Part shown: positions 51,042-59,312 of the stretch, piece after piece
Layout of the letters: every line of letters begins with the position of its first letter
How positions within the stretch are numbered: position 1 is the first letter of the stretch
NCBI RefSeq assembly: GCF_013868135.1
Contig: NZ_JACEMU010000004.1
Location: 124,001 to 188,000, forward strand
Source: Paracoccus sp. S1E-3
GTDB taxonomy: Bacteria > Pseudomonadota > Alphaproteobacteria > Rhodobacterales > Rhodobacteraceae
Direction: 5' to 3'
Length of the DNA: 64,000 bases
Notes under the pieces: generated by a model
The model's database searches: none
Seen by the model: only the letters and a program-made list of their open reading frames with translations
What the model was told of the DNA's origin: nothing
Translations under genes and position numbers: made by a program

Positions 51042-53185
51042 TGGAGCTTATCGCGCAGAACATGGCGCCGATCATGTTCGCCTCGCTGATCCTGTTCCTG
51101 CTGTTCGGCTATCCGGTGGCCTTCGCGCTGGCGGCCAACGGTCTGCTGTTCTTCATCATCGGGGTCGAACTGGCGCCCTTGTCGAACGGCAGCATCTATC
51201 TGGACTGGAATCTGCTCGGGACCATGCCTGACCGGTTATGGGGGGTGCTGGCAAACGAGACCCTGCTTGCCATTCCATTCTTCACCTTCATGGGCATCCT
51301 GCTGGAGAAATCCGGCATGGCCGAGGATCTGCTGGACACCATCGGTCAGCTGTTCGGCCCGGTACGCGGCGGTCTGGCCTATGCGGTGGTGATCGTGGGC
51401 GCGCTGCTGGCGGCCACGACCGGCGTGGTGGCGGCATCGGTGATCGCGATGGGGCTGATCTCGCTGCCGATCATGCTGCGCTACGGCTATGACCGCAGAC
51501 TGGCATCGGGGGTGATCGCGGCCTCGGGGACGCTGGCGCAGATCATTCCGCCGTCGCTGGTGCTGATCGTCATGGCCGACCAGCTGGGCCGGTCGGTCGG
51601 CGACATGTACAAGGGCGCGCTGATCCCCGGTCTGGTGCTGACCGGCATCTATCTGCTGTATATCTTTGTCGTCTCGATCTTCCGCCCCTCCTATGTGCCT
51701 GCGCTGCCGAAAGAGGCTCGGACGCTGGGCTCGGGCGTCGTGTCGCTGCTGGTGCTGCTGGCGGTGGGCGTCGCCATCTTCTACGCCGCGCATCACTATC
51801 TGTCGGCGACGCAGGGCACCAATGCCGACATCCTCGGCATGGCGGCGGCGGTGGCGGCCATGTATCTGCTGGCGATGACCGACAAGGAGGGGTGGCGCTT
51901 CCTGATCAAGGTTGCCGCCGGTCTGGTCGGGGCCTTGGCCGGATGGGCCTTCCTGCACTGGGTCAACGGCCTGGATGCCTTGAACGGCGTCTCGACCAAT
52001 ATGCGGACCGGCACACTGATCGCGGCGGTCTTCGCCTCGGCAGTGCTGGCCTTCGCCATCTACAGCGTGCTGATGCGCATCCTGTCGGGCGTCATCGACT
52101 TCACCTGGAAGAAGGAACACGGCTTCAACCTGACCAGCCGTCTGGCGCAGCAGGTCATCATCGTGCTGGTGCCCCCGCTGGCGCTGGTGTTCTTCGTGCT
52201 GGGCACAATTTTCCTGGGCTGGGCCACCCCCACCGAGGGCGGCGCCATGGGCGCGGTCGGCGCGCTGGTGCTGTCGGCGATGAAGGGCCGGCTGAGCTTT
52301 GACGTGATCAAGCAGGCGCTGGCATCGACCACGCGGCTGTCGGCCTTCGTGATGTTCATCCTGATCGGGGCGCGGGTCTTCTCGCTGACCTTCTACGGGG
52401 TGAACGGGCATCTGTGGGTGGAGCACCTGCTGACCTCGCTGCCGGGGGGCGAATATGGCTTCCTGATCGCGGTGTCGGTGCTGGTCTTCTTCCTGGCCTT
52501 CTTCCTCGATTTCTTCGAGCTGGCATTCATCATCGTGCCGCTTCTGGCCCCGGCCGCGGAAAAGCTGGGCATCGATCTGATCTGGTTCGGGGTGATCCTG
52601 GGGGTGAACATGCAGACCTCGTTCATGCATCCGCCCTTCGGATTCGCGCTGTTCTATCTGCGATCCGTCGCCCCGCGCGTGCCCTATCTGGACCGCCTGA
52701 CGGGCAAACAGATCGCAGGGGTCAAATCCAGCCAGATCTACTGGGGTGCGGTGCCCTTCGTGCTGATCCAGATCCTGATGATCGGCGTCGTCATCGCCTT
52801 CCCGGGTCTGGTCATGCACTACAAGGGCGCGCCGGTGAACGTCGAGGATGTCAAGATCGAGATCCCGATGGGCGGCGGCGAGGGCGGCCTTGGCGGCTTC
52901 GGTTCGCTGGGGGGCTTGGGCGGTTCGCCGTTTGGCGCCCCCGCCGCGACCGATGCGGCACCGGGCGGCGCACCCGCACCGGCGGCCAACGATCTGGGCG
53001 GCCTTGGCGGCCCGCCGAATTTCGGCGCGCCGGCGGACGCTCCCGCGACCGAGCCTCCGACGCCTGAGGCACCCGCGCCCGAGACGCCTGCGACCGAGAC
53101 GCCAGCGCCTGCTGCGCCGGCGCAATCGGGCGGGATGGACCCGCTGGGCGGCCCGCCGCCGGGCCTGACCGCACCCGCCAACTGA
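51038..53185 (+). CDS. TRAP transporter large permease with long Gly/Ala/Pro C-terminal tail
   Basis: A 715-residue DctM-type permease. The core shows AIPFFTFMGILLEKSGMAEDL, LAQIIPPSLVLIVMADQLG, GWATPTEGGAMGAVGAL and MHPPFGFALFYLRS. Compared with the usual 420-450 residues, it has an extra membrane region in the middle (about 215-345) and a tail of about 100 residues from 610: glycine/leucine-rich (GGEGGLGGFGSLGGLGG), then Ala/Pro/Thr-rich (EAPAPETPATETPAP). The tail is unusual and probably disordered. No nearby binding protein. A terminator follows. Confidence 0.92.
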   Translation: MMELIAQNMAPIMFASLILFLLFGYPVAFALAANGLLFFIIGVELAPLSNGSIYLDWNLLGTMPDRLWGVLANETLLAIPFFTFMGILLEKSGMAEDLLDTIGQLFGPVRGGLAYAVVIVGALLAATTGVVAASVIAMGLISLPIMLRYGYDRRLASGVIAASGTLAQIIPPSLVLIVMADQLGRSVGDMYKGALIPGLVLTGIYLLYIFVVSIFRPSYVPALPKEARTLGSGVVSLLVLLAVGVAIFYAAHHYLSATQGTNADILGMAAAVAAMYLLAMTDKEGWRFLIKVAAGLVGALAGWAFLHWVNGLDALNGVSTNMRTGTLIAAVFASAVLAFAIYSVLMRILSGVIDFTWKKEHGFNLTSRLAQQVIIVLVPPLALVFFVLGTIFLGWATPTEGGAMGAVGALVLSAMKGRLSFDVIKQALASTTRLSAFVMFILIGARVFSLTFYGVNGHLWVEHLLTSLPGGEYGFLIAVSVLVFFLAFFLDFFELAFIIVPLLAPAAEKLGIDLIWFGVILGVNMQTSFMHPPFGFALFYLRSVAPRVPYLDRLTGKQIAGVKSSQIYWGAVPFVLIQILMIGVVIAFPGLVMHYKGAPVNVEDVKIEIPMGGGEGGLGGFGSLGGLGGSPFGAPAATDAAPGGAPAPAANDLGGLGGPPNFGAPADAPATEPPTPEAPAPETPATETPAPAAPAQSGGMDPLGGPPPGLTAPAN

Positions 53186-53191
53186 GACCGG

Positions 53192-53222
53192 AACGGGGGC
53201 CGCGCGGCCCCCGTTTCCTTTC
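53192..53222 (+). terminator. Intrinsic terminator after the TRAP permease
   Basis: AACGGGGGCC, loop GCGC, GGCCCCCGTT, then TCCTTTCC. It begins seven bases after the TRAP stop. Confidence 0.85.
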
Positions 53223-53262
53223 CCGCCGCGTGTCGCTCGCGTTTGCCCTGCAGGAGTATTCC

Positions 53263-53760
53263 GTGACCATGTTCAGGCTGATTTTGGCCGGCCTGGTGCT
53301 CGCCTCGCCCGCGGGAGCAGAGGTCTTGGGCTGTTTCGGCCGCAGCTACGCGCCGGAACATCTCGCCGCCAATCCCGGCCAGCAGATCCGCGAGATCCGC
53401 GCCAAACGCCATGTCGAGCAGTCTGGCGGTCCCGAATTCTACGATCTTCGCGTGCATTTCCGTGACGATCCGCGCGAATTTTCGGCCGCGACCTATTGCG
53501 AGGACGAGGGCGGCCGGCAGATATGCATGGTCGAATGCGATGGTGGCGTCGTCTTTCCCAGCATCGATGGCGATGGCCGGCTGCAGTTGCGCACCAGCTA
53601 TCTGCGCGCCGAGACCGCGCAGCCCTTGCCCGGCCAAAAACTCGAAGAAGGAGGCTGCGCCGAGCCGGTGACCCGCAGCATCGCTGATCGGACGCCGCTC
53701 GGTGACACGGCCACGGTCTTCCTGCTTCAGCCGCGCGAACTGGCCGAATGCGACTGGTAA
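53263..53760 (+). CDS. Exported hypothetical protein
   Basis: About 165 residues with an N-terminal signal peptide (MFRLILAGLVLASPAGAEVLG region) and several cysteines (ATYCEDEGGRQICMVECDGG), suggesting a disulfide-bonded periplasmic protein. GTG 53263 sits six bases after AGGAG; ATG 53269 is the alternative. No family recognised. Expressed separately after the TRAP terminator; convergent with the small lipoprotein gene. Confidence 0.7.
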   Translation: MTMFRLILAGLVLASPAGAEVLGCFGRSYAPEHLAANPGQQIREIRAKRHVEQSGGPEFYDLRVHFRDDPREFSAATYCEDEGGRQICMVECDGGVVFPSIDGDGRLQLRTSYLRAETAQPLPGQKLEEGGCAEPVTRSIADRTPLGDTATVFLLQPRELAECDW

Positions 53761-53791
53761 CCCTGATGCGGATCGAAGCGGTTTGGCGGGA

Positions 53792-54139
53792 TCAGCAATC
53801 CGTCGCGGCCGGATCTGCGCAGACAGGGCGCCCGGCCGACAGAGCTGCGGCCTTGGCGCGCAAGGCGTCGGCCCGCGCCGTCAGGGCGGCATCGTCGGTG
53901 ATCTGCGCGGCCGTCACCTCGGCCTTGGAAACCGCCAGCGCTGCACCCGCAGCCTGCAGATCCGAAACCACCTGATCGGGGCTGTTCATGGCGATGCCGG
54001 CATGTCCGGGAATTGCGGGTTCGGCCAGCAAGCGATCGGTCGGCATCAGCGCCGGATAATCGCCCGTGGAATCAGTACAGGCCCCCAGCATCAGCAGAGA
54101 GACAAGCAGGCTTAGACGGGGCAGGGCGCGTTTCGTCAT
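53792..54139 (-). CDS. Small hypothetical lipoprotein
   Basis: A 115-residue protein with a clear lipoprotein signal (LSLLVSLLMLGAC, lipobox LGAC, followed by TDSTG) and a helical, Ala-rich mature part with paired cysteines near the end (PVCADPAATDC). Function unknown. It lies just upstream of, and on the same strand as, a tRNA-Leu gene. Confidence 0.7.
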   Translation of the reverse strand: MTKRALPRLSLLVSLLMLGACTDSTGDYPALMPTDRLLAEPAIPGHAGIAMNSPDQVVSDLQAAGAALAVSKAEVTAAQITDDAALTARADALRAKAAALSAGRPVCADPAATDC

Positions 54140-54157
54140 CTAACCACTTGATACTAT

Positions 54158-54241
54158 TGGTAGGGGTGGTCGGACTCGAACCGACACTTCTTGCGAAAAC
54201 GGATTTTGAATCCGTCGCGTCTACCATTCCGCCACACCCCC
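54158..54241 (-). tRNA. tRNA-Leu (anticodon CAA)
   Basis: The acceptor arms GGGGGTG and CACCCCT pair with one G-T wobble; the anticodon stem ACGGA/TCCGT encloses loop TTCAAAA with anticodon CAA (reads UUG); a long variable arm (class II) and the T arm GTCGGTTCGAGTCCGAC follow. Discriminator A and an encoded CCA complete the 84-base gene. Confidence 0.95.
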
Positions 54242-54338
54242 GCGACCAAAATCGGCTGCATCGCGTTCACCCATTCGGCGCAGGCGCCTGATTGGATGGA
54301 TTGGGAAATACCCGTCCCGCGCGCGCCCCGCAACCGAA

Positions 54339-55301
54339 TTATGCGCGGCCGAGCCTGGTCAACCGCGCCGCGCGCAACTGCGCGAAATCGTCGCCGGCGT
54401 GATAGGACGACCGCGTCAGCGGCGTGGCCGAAACCATCAGAAAACCCTTGCCATAGGCCGACTTCTCGTAGCCCTTGAACTCGTCAGGTGTCACGAAGCG
54501 ATCGACCCGGTGATGCTTCGGTGTCGGCTGCAGATACTGGCCGATGGTCATGAAGTCGATATCGGCGGCGCGCATGTCATCCATGACCTGCAGCACGCCC
54601 TGCCGATCCTCGCCGAGGCCGACCATGATGCCGGATTTGGTGAACATCGCGGGGTCCAGCTCTTTCACGCGCTGCAAGAGCCGCAGCGAATGGAAGTAAC
54701 GCGCGCCGGGCCGCACGGTCGGATAGAGGCCCGGCACGGTTTCAAGATTATGATTGAACACGTCAGGGCGCGCCTCGACGACGATTTCCAGCGCGCGGGG
54801 GCCGCATTTCAGGAAATCCGGCGTCAGAACCTCAATGGTGGAACTGGGAGAGCGGTGCCGGATCGCGCGGATCACCTGCGCGAAATGTTCGGCCCCGCCA
54901 TCCTCCAGATCGTCGCGGTCGACCGAAGTGATGACGACGTGTTTCAGGCCCAGCTTCTGGACCGCATGGGCCACGCGACCCGGCTCGAACGGGTCGAGCG
55001 CGTCGGGCCGACCGGTAATCACGTTGCAGAACGAGCAGCCGCGGGTACAGATCTCGCCCATGATCATCATGGTGGCGTGACCCTGGCTCCAGCATTCGCC
55101 GACATTGGGGCAGCCGGCTTCTTCGCAGACGGTCGACAGCTTGTTCTCGCGCAGGATGTCGCGGGTGTCCTTGTAGCCCTGCGAGGTCGGCGCCTTGACG
55201 CGGATCCAGTCGGGCTTTTTCGGCTGCGCCTGATCGGGGCGATGCGCCTTTTCGGGATGGCGCGCGCGGGCGGCGCGAAGGGCGGGGGGCTGTTCGGACA
55301 T
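54339..55301 (-). CDS. lipA: Lipoyl synthase
   Basis: A 320-residue radical-SAM enzyme that inserts two sulfurs into octanoyl-protein to make lipoyl groups. The radical-SAM cluster cysteines are in [10 protein letters not shown], and the auxiliary cluster cysteines in [12 protein letters not shown]. Other blocks: [30 protein letters not shown] and [12 protein letters not shown]. Normal length, lone reverse-strand gene. Confidence 0.97.
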   Translation of the reverse strand: MSEQPPALRAARARHPEKAHRPDQAQPKKPDWIRVKAPTSQGYKDTRDILRENKLSTVCEEAGCPNVGECWSQGHATMMIMGEICTRGCSFCNVITGRPDALDPFEPGRVAHAVQKLGLKHVVITSVDRDDLEDGGAEHFAQVIRAIRHRSPSSTIEVLTPDFLKCGPRALEIVVEARPDVFNHNLETVPGLYPTVRPGARYFHSLRLLQRVKELDPAMFTKSGIMVGLGEDRQGVLQVMDDMRAADIDFMTIGQYLQPTPKHHRVDRFVTPDEFKGYEKSAYGKGFLMVSATPLTRSSYHAGDDFAQLRAARLTRLGRA

Positions 55302-55337
55302 GGCGGCCTCTTGTCGGGTCTTCCCCGAGTTAATCCT

Positions 55338-55487
55338 TTACGCGCCCGCGATCAACGCCTTGTCCGGCAACGCAGCCATGCATGCGCTTAAGGCACGGCC
55401 GACGGCGCGGCCCGCATCCTCGATCTCCACGGCAAAGAGCGTCCGGGGCAGCGCCAACGTGGCTGCAAAAAGGAAAAGGTCGCCCAT
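55338..55487 (-). CDS. Possible small protein upstream of lipA (49 residues)
   Basis: MGDLFLFAATLALPRTLFAV... to ...DKALIAGA, 49 residues, ending 36 bases before the lipA start. Third codon positions are mostly G or C, as in real genes here, and the N-terminus is hydrophobic. However the start codon falls in the loop of a terminator hairpin and no Shine-Dalgarno site is evident, so it may be a gene remnant or chance. Confidence 0.3.
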   Translation of the reverse strand: MGDLFLFAATLALPRTLFAVEIEDAGRAVGRALSACMAALPDKALIAGA

Positions 55488-55500
55488 GGGCGACCTTTTT
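55474..55500. terminator. Bidirectional terminator
   Basis: GGTCGCCC, AT, GGGCGACC with TTTTT on the + strand side and AAAA (TTTT on the - strand) on the other. It sits 35 bases after the end of the DUF6456-type gene, which it probably terminates. Confidence 0.85.
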
Positions 55501-55534
55501 GCAGGCAGGCGCTGTTTGCAGACGGTGGTGCGGG

Positions 55535-56707
55535 TCAGCCGATCAACGGGCCACCTGGGCCATAGCGGTCGGCATAATGGCGCGCCAGCCGCTCCAGCGC
55601 CAGTTTCAACACCACCTTGCCGGATCGAGCCGACCAGCCCAGCCGGCGCTCGGTCATTTCCAACCCGTCCAGAAAGCAGCAAACCCGCAGAACCAGATCG
55701 CCCATGCCGGGTCCAAGCTCGCGCAGCGCCTCGGCCACGCGCGCGCGGGCACGGTCGGAACCGCCGGGGTGACGCCCCGCCTGCATCGATTCGTCGATAC
55801 CCGAGGTCATGAACCGGTCCCAGTTCTGCGTGACGCGCGGACCCATCTGGGCGGTTTCGAAATCCTCGCGCAAACGCTCGCCCGCCGCGACGAGATCGGC
55901 ATCCAGAAACGGCTTGCCCTTGCCGTCGCGGCGCCGGGCCAGCAATTGCAGCGGGCTTTCGGCCAGATTGACCCGCATCCGGCGCGGCTTGCCGTCCTCC
56001 AGGTCGGGCAGTTCGCGGGTCCCCCAGACGCGGTGCTGATCGGCGTGGACGAAAGCGGTTGGGTCTTCGGCCATGCCGGGCATCGGTGTTTCGATGCACA
56101 CGGGCTTGGCATCGGCGAAATCGCTGGCGCGGGGCAGGCCGCCGTCGGTCGCCCCCAGCCGCCGCAGCGTCGCGCGACCTGCCGCCGACAGGCGATAGCG
56201 GATCATTCGGCCACCGTGGGACAACTGCTCGACCCAGGCGTTCAGGGCGAATTCCTCGGCCAGTTTGCGGTCCAGAATGGCGGTGCGCACCTCCCCGCGG
56301 GTAACGATGGCCTTTTCCATCCCTGCGGCCACCACCATTTCCGCACCCGGCTCGGCCAGCCGGCGCAACACCCGGCGCGTCTGGTCCTGATTGGCGCGGT
56401 CGCTCCGGGGGGGCAGGGCCTTGACCCCCATGTCCTGCAAGGCGCCGTCAACCAGCGGGTCATCGCGACGGCATTCGAAACGGCGGATCCGACGCAGGAT
56501 GGTCGAGGCATGACAGCCCGACTCGCGGGCGATGGCGCGGATCGATTCGCCACCTTCGACATGGCGCAGATACAGCCGAGCATCCTCGGCCAGGCTGTCT
56601 TCGCTGGCTGTCCCGGCAGATGCCAGAACGGGCCCGACCGCGGCGCCCCCAAGCGCCTTGGGAAGGACCGCGCCGGCCATACCGAAATCTGGCGTCAAAA
56701 TGGTCAT
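55535..56707 (-). CDS. DUF6456-type helix-turn-helix protein
   Basis: About 390 residues. An HTH-like segment appears at about residues 50-75 (GGESIRAIARESGCHASTILRRI), and the C-terminal part (from about 230: ESPLQLLARRRDGKGKPFLDADLVAAGERLREDF) matches what I recall of DUF6456 in Rhodobacteraceae; target genes are unknown. ATG 56707 gives MTILTPDFG; an upstream extension to 56971 overlaps the divergent DUF6477 gene and is not credible. Divergent partner at 56925. Confidence 0.8.
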   Translation of the reverse strand: MTILTPDFGMAGAVLPKALGGAAVGPVLASAGTASEDSLAEDARLYLRHVEGGESIRAIARESGCHASTILRRIRRFECRRDDPLVDGALQDMGVKALPPRSDRANQDQTRRVLRRLAEPGAEMVVAAGMEKAIVTRGEVRTAILDRKLAEEFALNAWVEQLSHGGRMIRYRLSAAGRATLRRLGATDGGLPRASDFADAKPVCIETPMPGMAEDPTAFVHADQHRVWGTRELPDLEDGKPRRMRVNLAESPLQLLARRRDGKGKPFLDADLVAAGERLREDFETAQMGPRVTQNWDRFMTSGIDESMQAGRHPGGSDRARARVAEALRELGPGMGDLVLRVCCFLDGLEMTERRLGWSARSGKVVLKLALERLARHYADRYGPGGPLIG

Positions 56708-56924
56708 ATTCGTCCCTTGTCTGGTGGCGGGCAGGTCGGCAGCGAGTCGCCCGCTTGGTGTCTCACCTGCCTTTTGGGACAGGTTATGGTTAAGCAGAAC
56801 TGCATATTTCCTAACAATCCCTAAAGATTTCCTTCTAGGTCGGACGTTGCACATGCGATTTCGGCAACGCACGTTAAAGTTGTGTGAACTTTGCCGCGAC
56901 ATCACCGCACAGGAGGATTCGCGA

Positions 56925-57298
56925 TGAGCTTCATGAACGACCCCGCCATCTTCGATACTGCTTCGCAACATGCGCCGCTGCTGCGCCCGGCCGTGCTGAT
57001 TCGTGCCGCCAGGGCGGGACAGGCCGGATGGCGGCGCGAGCGGGATCTGCCGCGCCTGTTGGGGCGTGAAACGCTGCCGTCAAACCCGGCAGCGCTGCGG
57101 ATTCTGCGCGGCGCGGAGCAGGCAGCCGACACCGCCCGGCGCGAGGGACGCGCCGATTATGATCTGCATCGCCATGTGCGGCTGATCATTGCGCTTCTGG
57201 CCGAACTTCGCCTTCAGGCCGAGGCGATTCCGCAGGCTACCAGCAACGTGATTGCCTTCAACGCCCGCGGAACAACCCGCCCAGCACGCCGCGCATGA
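56925..57298 (+). CDS. DUF6477-type small protein
   Basis: A 124-residue helical, Arg/Ala-rich cytoplasmic protein; [29 protein letters not shown] is written like the conserved block of DUF6477, a family largely confined to Rhodobacteraceae. AGGAGG-like ribosome site before ATG 56925. Divergent from the DUF6456 gene; its last 41 bases overlap the convergent 3' end of the HerA-like ATPase gene. Function unknown. Confidence 0.72.
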
Positions 57299-58871
57299 TG
57301 CGCGGGGCGGAGCGGCCAAGTTCACGCGCGACACTTTTGCCGAAGGTCTCCAGCACCGTGTCGCTGCCGGAACGGCGTTTGGTGGAATCGCTACGGGATT
57401 TGCTGCCAGATCTGCCGTCGTTATTGACGGGAATGGTCAGCTTCGGGTCATAGCGGCGGGCGCGGGTGAATTTCTCATCCGGCTTGCCGCCGACCTCCCA
57501 CAGATCCGCATCATCTGCCGCTGGGGCGGCGACAGCCTGCGCTTCCGCAGCGGCCTCGGCAGCCCGCTTGCCCATCAGTTCCGAAGCAGATTCGCGGTCC
57601 AGAGTCTTGTTATATTTCACGTCCATGGGCGAGGCGGCAATGATCGCCGCACGCTCGGCTTCGGTGATCGGCCCCAATTGCGAGAATGGGGGGCGGATCA
57701 GCGTGCGCATCACCACGCCCGGCACCCCCTTTGGGTCCAGGAACGAGGTCACCGCTTCGCCGGTCCCGACCTGCTGGATCGCCTCGGCGGTATCGAAATC
57801 GGGATTGGGGCGATAGTTTTCGGCTGCCAGCCGCAACGCCTTCTGGTCCTTGGCGGTAAAGGCGCGCAAGGCATGCTGCACGCGATTGCCCAGCTGGCCC
57901 AGGATTTCTTCGGGCACATCGGTGGGATTCTGGCTGATGAACCAGACGCTGACACCCTTGGACCGGATCAGCCGCGCCACCTGTTCGACCTTGTCCACCA
58001 GCGCCTTGGGCGCGTCATCGAACAGCAGATGCGCCTCGTCGAAGAAGAAGGCGCAGACCGGCTTGGCCGGGTCGCCGATCTCGGGCAACTGCTCGAACAG
58101 TTCCGACAGCAGCCACAACAGAAAGGTTGAATAGAGCCGCGGCGCGTTCATCAGCTTGTCCGCCGCCAGGATATTGATCACACCTTTCCCCGAGGCGTCC
58201 TGCCGGATGATGTCCGACAGTTGCAACGCCGGTTCGCCAAACAGCTTGTTGCCGCCTTCGCCTTCCAGCACCAGCAACGCGCGCTGGATCGCCCCGACCG
58301 AGGCGGCGCTGATATTGCCATAGCTCAGCGACAGATCGGCCGCATTCTGCCCGATCCAGAGCAGCATCGCCTGCAGATCCTTCAGATCCAGCAGCGCCAG
58401 CCCCTGTTCGTCGGCAACGCGGAAGGCGATGTTCAGCACCCCTTCCTGCACGTCGGTCAGGTTCAGCAGCCGGGCGAGCAGCAGCGGTCCCATCTCGGCC
58501 GGCGTGGTGCGGACCGGATGGCCCTTTTCACCGAAAACGTCCCAGAAAGTCACCGGATAAGACTGATATTGCAGATCAATTCCAATCTGCTCGGCGCGTT
58601 TGGCAAAGCTGTCATGCAGTTTGCCTTCGGCCGAGCCCGCCTTGGCCATGCCGGCCAGGTCGCCCTTAACATCGGCCAGAAACACCGGTACCCCGGCCTG
58701 CGAGAGTGATTCGGCCAGCGTCTGCAGCGTTACGGTCTTGCCGGTCCCCGTCGCGCCCGCGATCAGGCCATGCCGATTGGCATATTTCATCAGCAGCGTT
58801 TCGGGTTCGCCGTAATTCGGCCCTGCGCCGCCAACGAAAATACTGCCATTGTCCAGGTCGATCACGTTCAT
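57258..58871 (-). CDS. HerA-like ATPase (DUF853/YjgR family)
   Basis: A 537-residue P-loop ATPase of the HerA/FtsK-related DUF853 family. Walker [15 protein letters not shown] near residue 38 (AGATGTGK context HGLIAGATG), Walker [13 protein letters not shown], and an [27 protein letters not shown] segment with sensor residues. Unlike HerA in nuclease complexes, YjgR proteins stand alone and their role is unknown. A low-complexity Ser/Arg segment precedes the C-terminus. Confidence 0.9.
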   Translation of the reverse strand: MNVIDLDNGSIFVGGAGPNYGEPETLLMKYANRHGLIAGATGTGKTVTLQTLAESLSQAGVPVFLADVKGDLAGMAKAGSAEGKLHDSFAKRAEQIGIDLQYQSYPVTFWDVFGEKGHPVRTTPAEMGPLLLARLLNLTDVQEGVLNIAFRVADEQGLALLDLKDLQAMLLWIGQNAADLSLSYGNISAASVGAIQRALLVLEGEGGNKLFGEPALQLSDIIRQDASGKGVINILAADKLMNAPRLYSTFLLWLLSELFEQLPEIGDPAKPVCAFFFDEAHLLFDDAPKALVDKVEQVARLIRSKGVSVWFISQNPTDVPEEILGQLGNRVQHALRAFTAKDQKALRLAAENYRPNPDFDTAEAIQQVGTGEAVTSFLDPKGVPGVVMRTLIRPPFSQLGPITEAERAAIIAASPMDVKYNKTLDRESASELMGKRAAEAAAEAQAVAAPAADDADLWEVGGKPDEKFTRARRYDPKLTIPVNNDGRSGSKSRSDSTKRRSGSDTVLETFGKSVARELGRSAPRIMRGVLGGLFRGR

Positions 58872-58959
58872 CCGGGGCCTCAGTGGTGCTTTTTTGCCGA
58901 AGCGCGAAACATGCGCACGGAAAGAGAATACTAAGTTAATTAATTTGTGCCAGACTGGG

Positions 58960-59037
58960 GTTGTTCACGGGGCCTTCGGTCCCTTCCTGAACACTTCCTC
59001 CCTGTTGGACTGCCGCGCCCTCGGGCGCGGCTTTTTT
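58960..59037 (+). ncRNA. Candidate small RNA 1 (5' hairpin, CU-rich loop, terminator)
   Basis: A 5' hairpin (GTTCA...TGAAC, with inner GGGGCC/GGTCCC), an unpaired CU-rich stretch (ACTTCCTCCCTGTTGGACT), then the terminator GCCGCGCCC-TC-GGGCGCGGC plus TTTTTT (59012-59037). The CCTCC core is anti-Shine-Dalgarno-like, as in several alphaproteobacterial trans-acting RNAs. The 5' end is approximate and no promoter was proven. Confidence 0.5.
59012..59037 (+). terminator. Intrinsic terminator, segment 1
   Basis: Perfect 9-base stem GCCGCGCCC / GGGCGCGGC followed by six T. No + strand gene ends before it, so it must terminate an RNA starting within the intergenic region. Confidence 0.9.
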
Positions 59038-59045
59038 CGTTTCCC

Positions 59046-59172
59046 CAACATTAATGAACTATCCGAAAGGATAGTTGACTGTCGGGGGCACCGCACATTA
59101 CCGTCCCATCAATCATGATGACCGGCCAGTCCGGCAGGGAGAGAAGGGTCACGCTCGCGTGGCCCTTTTTTG
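59046..59172 (+). ncRNA. Candidate small RNA or leader 2 upstream of the IalB gene
   Basis: A perfect 8-base hairpin with a GAAA tetraloop (AACTATCC-GAAA-GGATAGTT, 59057-59076), then GACTG (about 59077) complementary to CAGTC (about 59127), a purine-rich GGGAGAGAAG, and the terminator GGGTCACGC-TC-GCGTGGCCC plus seven T (59146-59172). It may be a second small RNA or an attenuated leader of the IalB gene, 140 bases downstream. Confidence 0.45.
59146..59172 (+). terminator. Intrinsic terminator, segment 2
   Basis: Nine-base stem (one G-T wobble) with a two-base loop followed by seven T. Confidence 0.9.
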
Positions 59173-59312
59173 ATCCTTATCAGACCGTTACACCGAGGTT
59201 CTTGCCACAATCCCGTGACGGAACTGTGACAGCAGGTTTTTTCGTTCGGCCCTGACATTCCGTTGCGCAGGTGCTAACCCTGCTGCGACCGCATTCACGG
59301 AAGGAGACATGC

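Larger units (their letters stand above)
58872..59312. other. 441-base intergenic region with two terminator-capped structured segments
   Basis: Between the HerA-like ATPase gene and the IalB-family gene. No coding frame is convincing. It carries two complete intrinsic terminators on the + strand and several further hairpins, each segment looking like an independent small RNA or leader; these are listed separately. Confidence 0.7.

Noticed and set aside
51236-53125. 629-codon open frame antisense to the TRAP permease
   Set aside because: His/Arg/Gln-rich product typical of a reverse shadow; the forward frame is a clear DctM protein.
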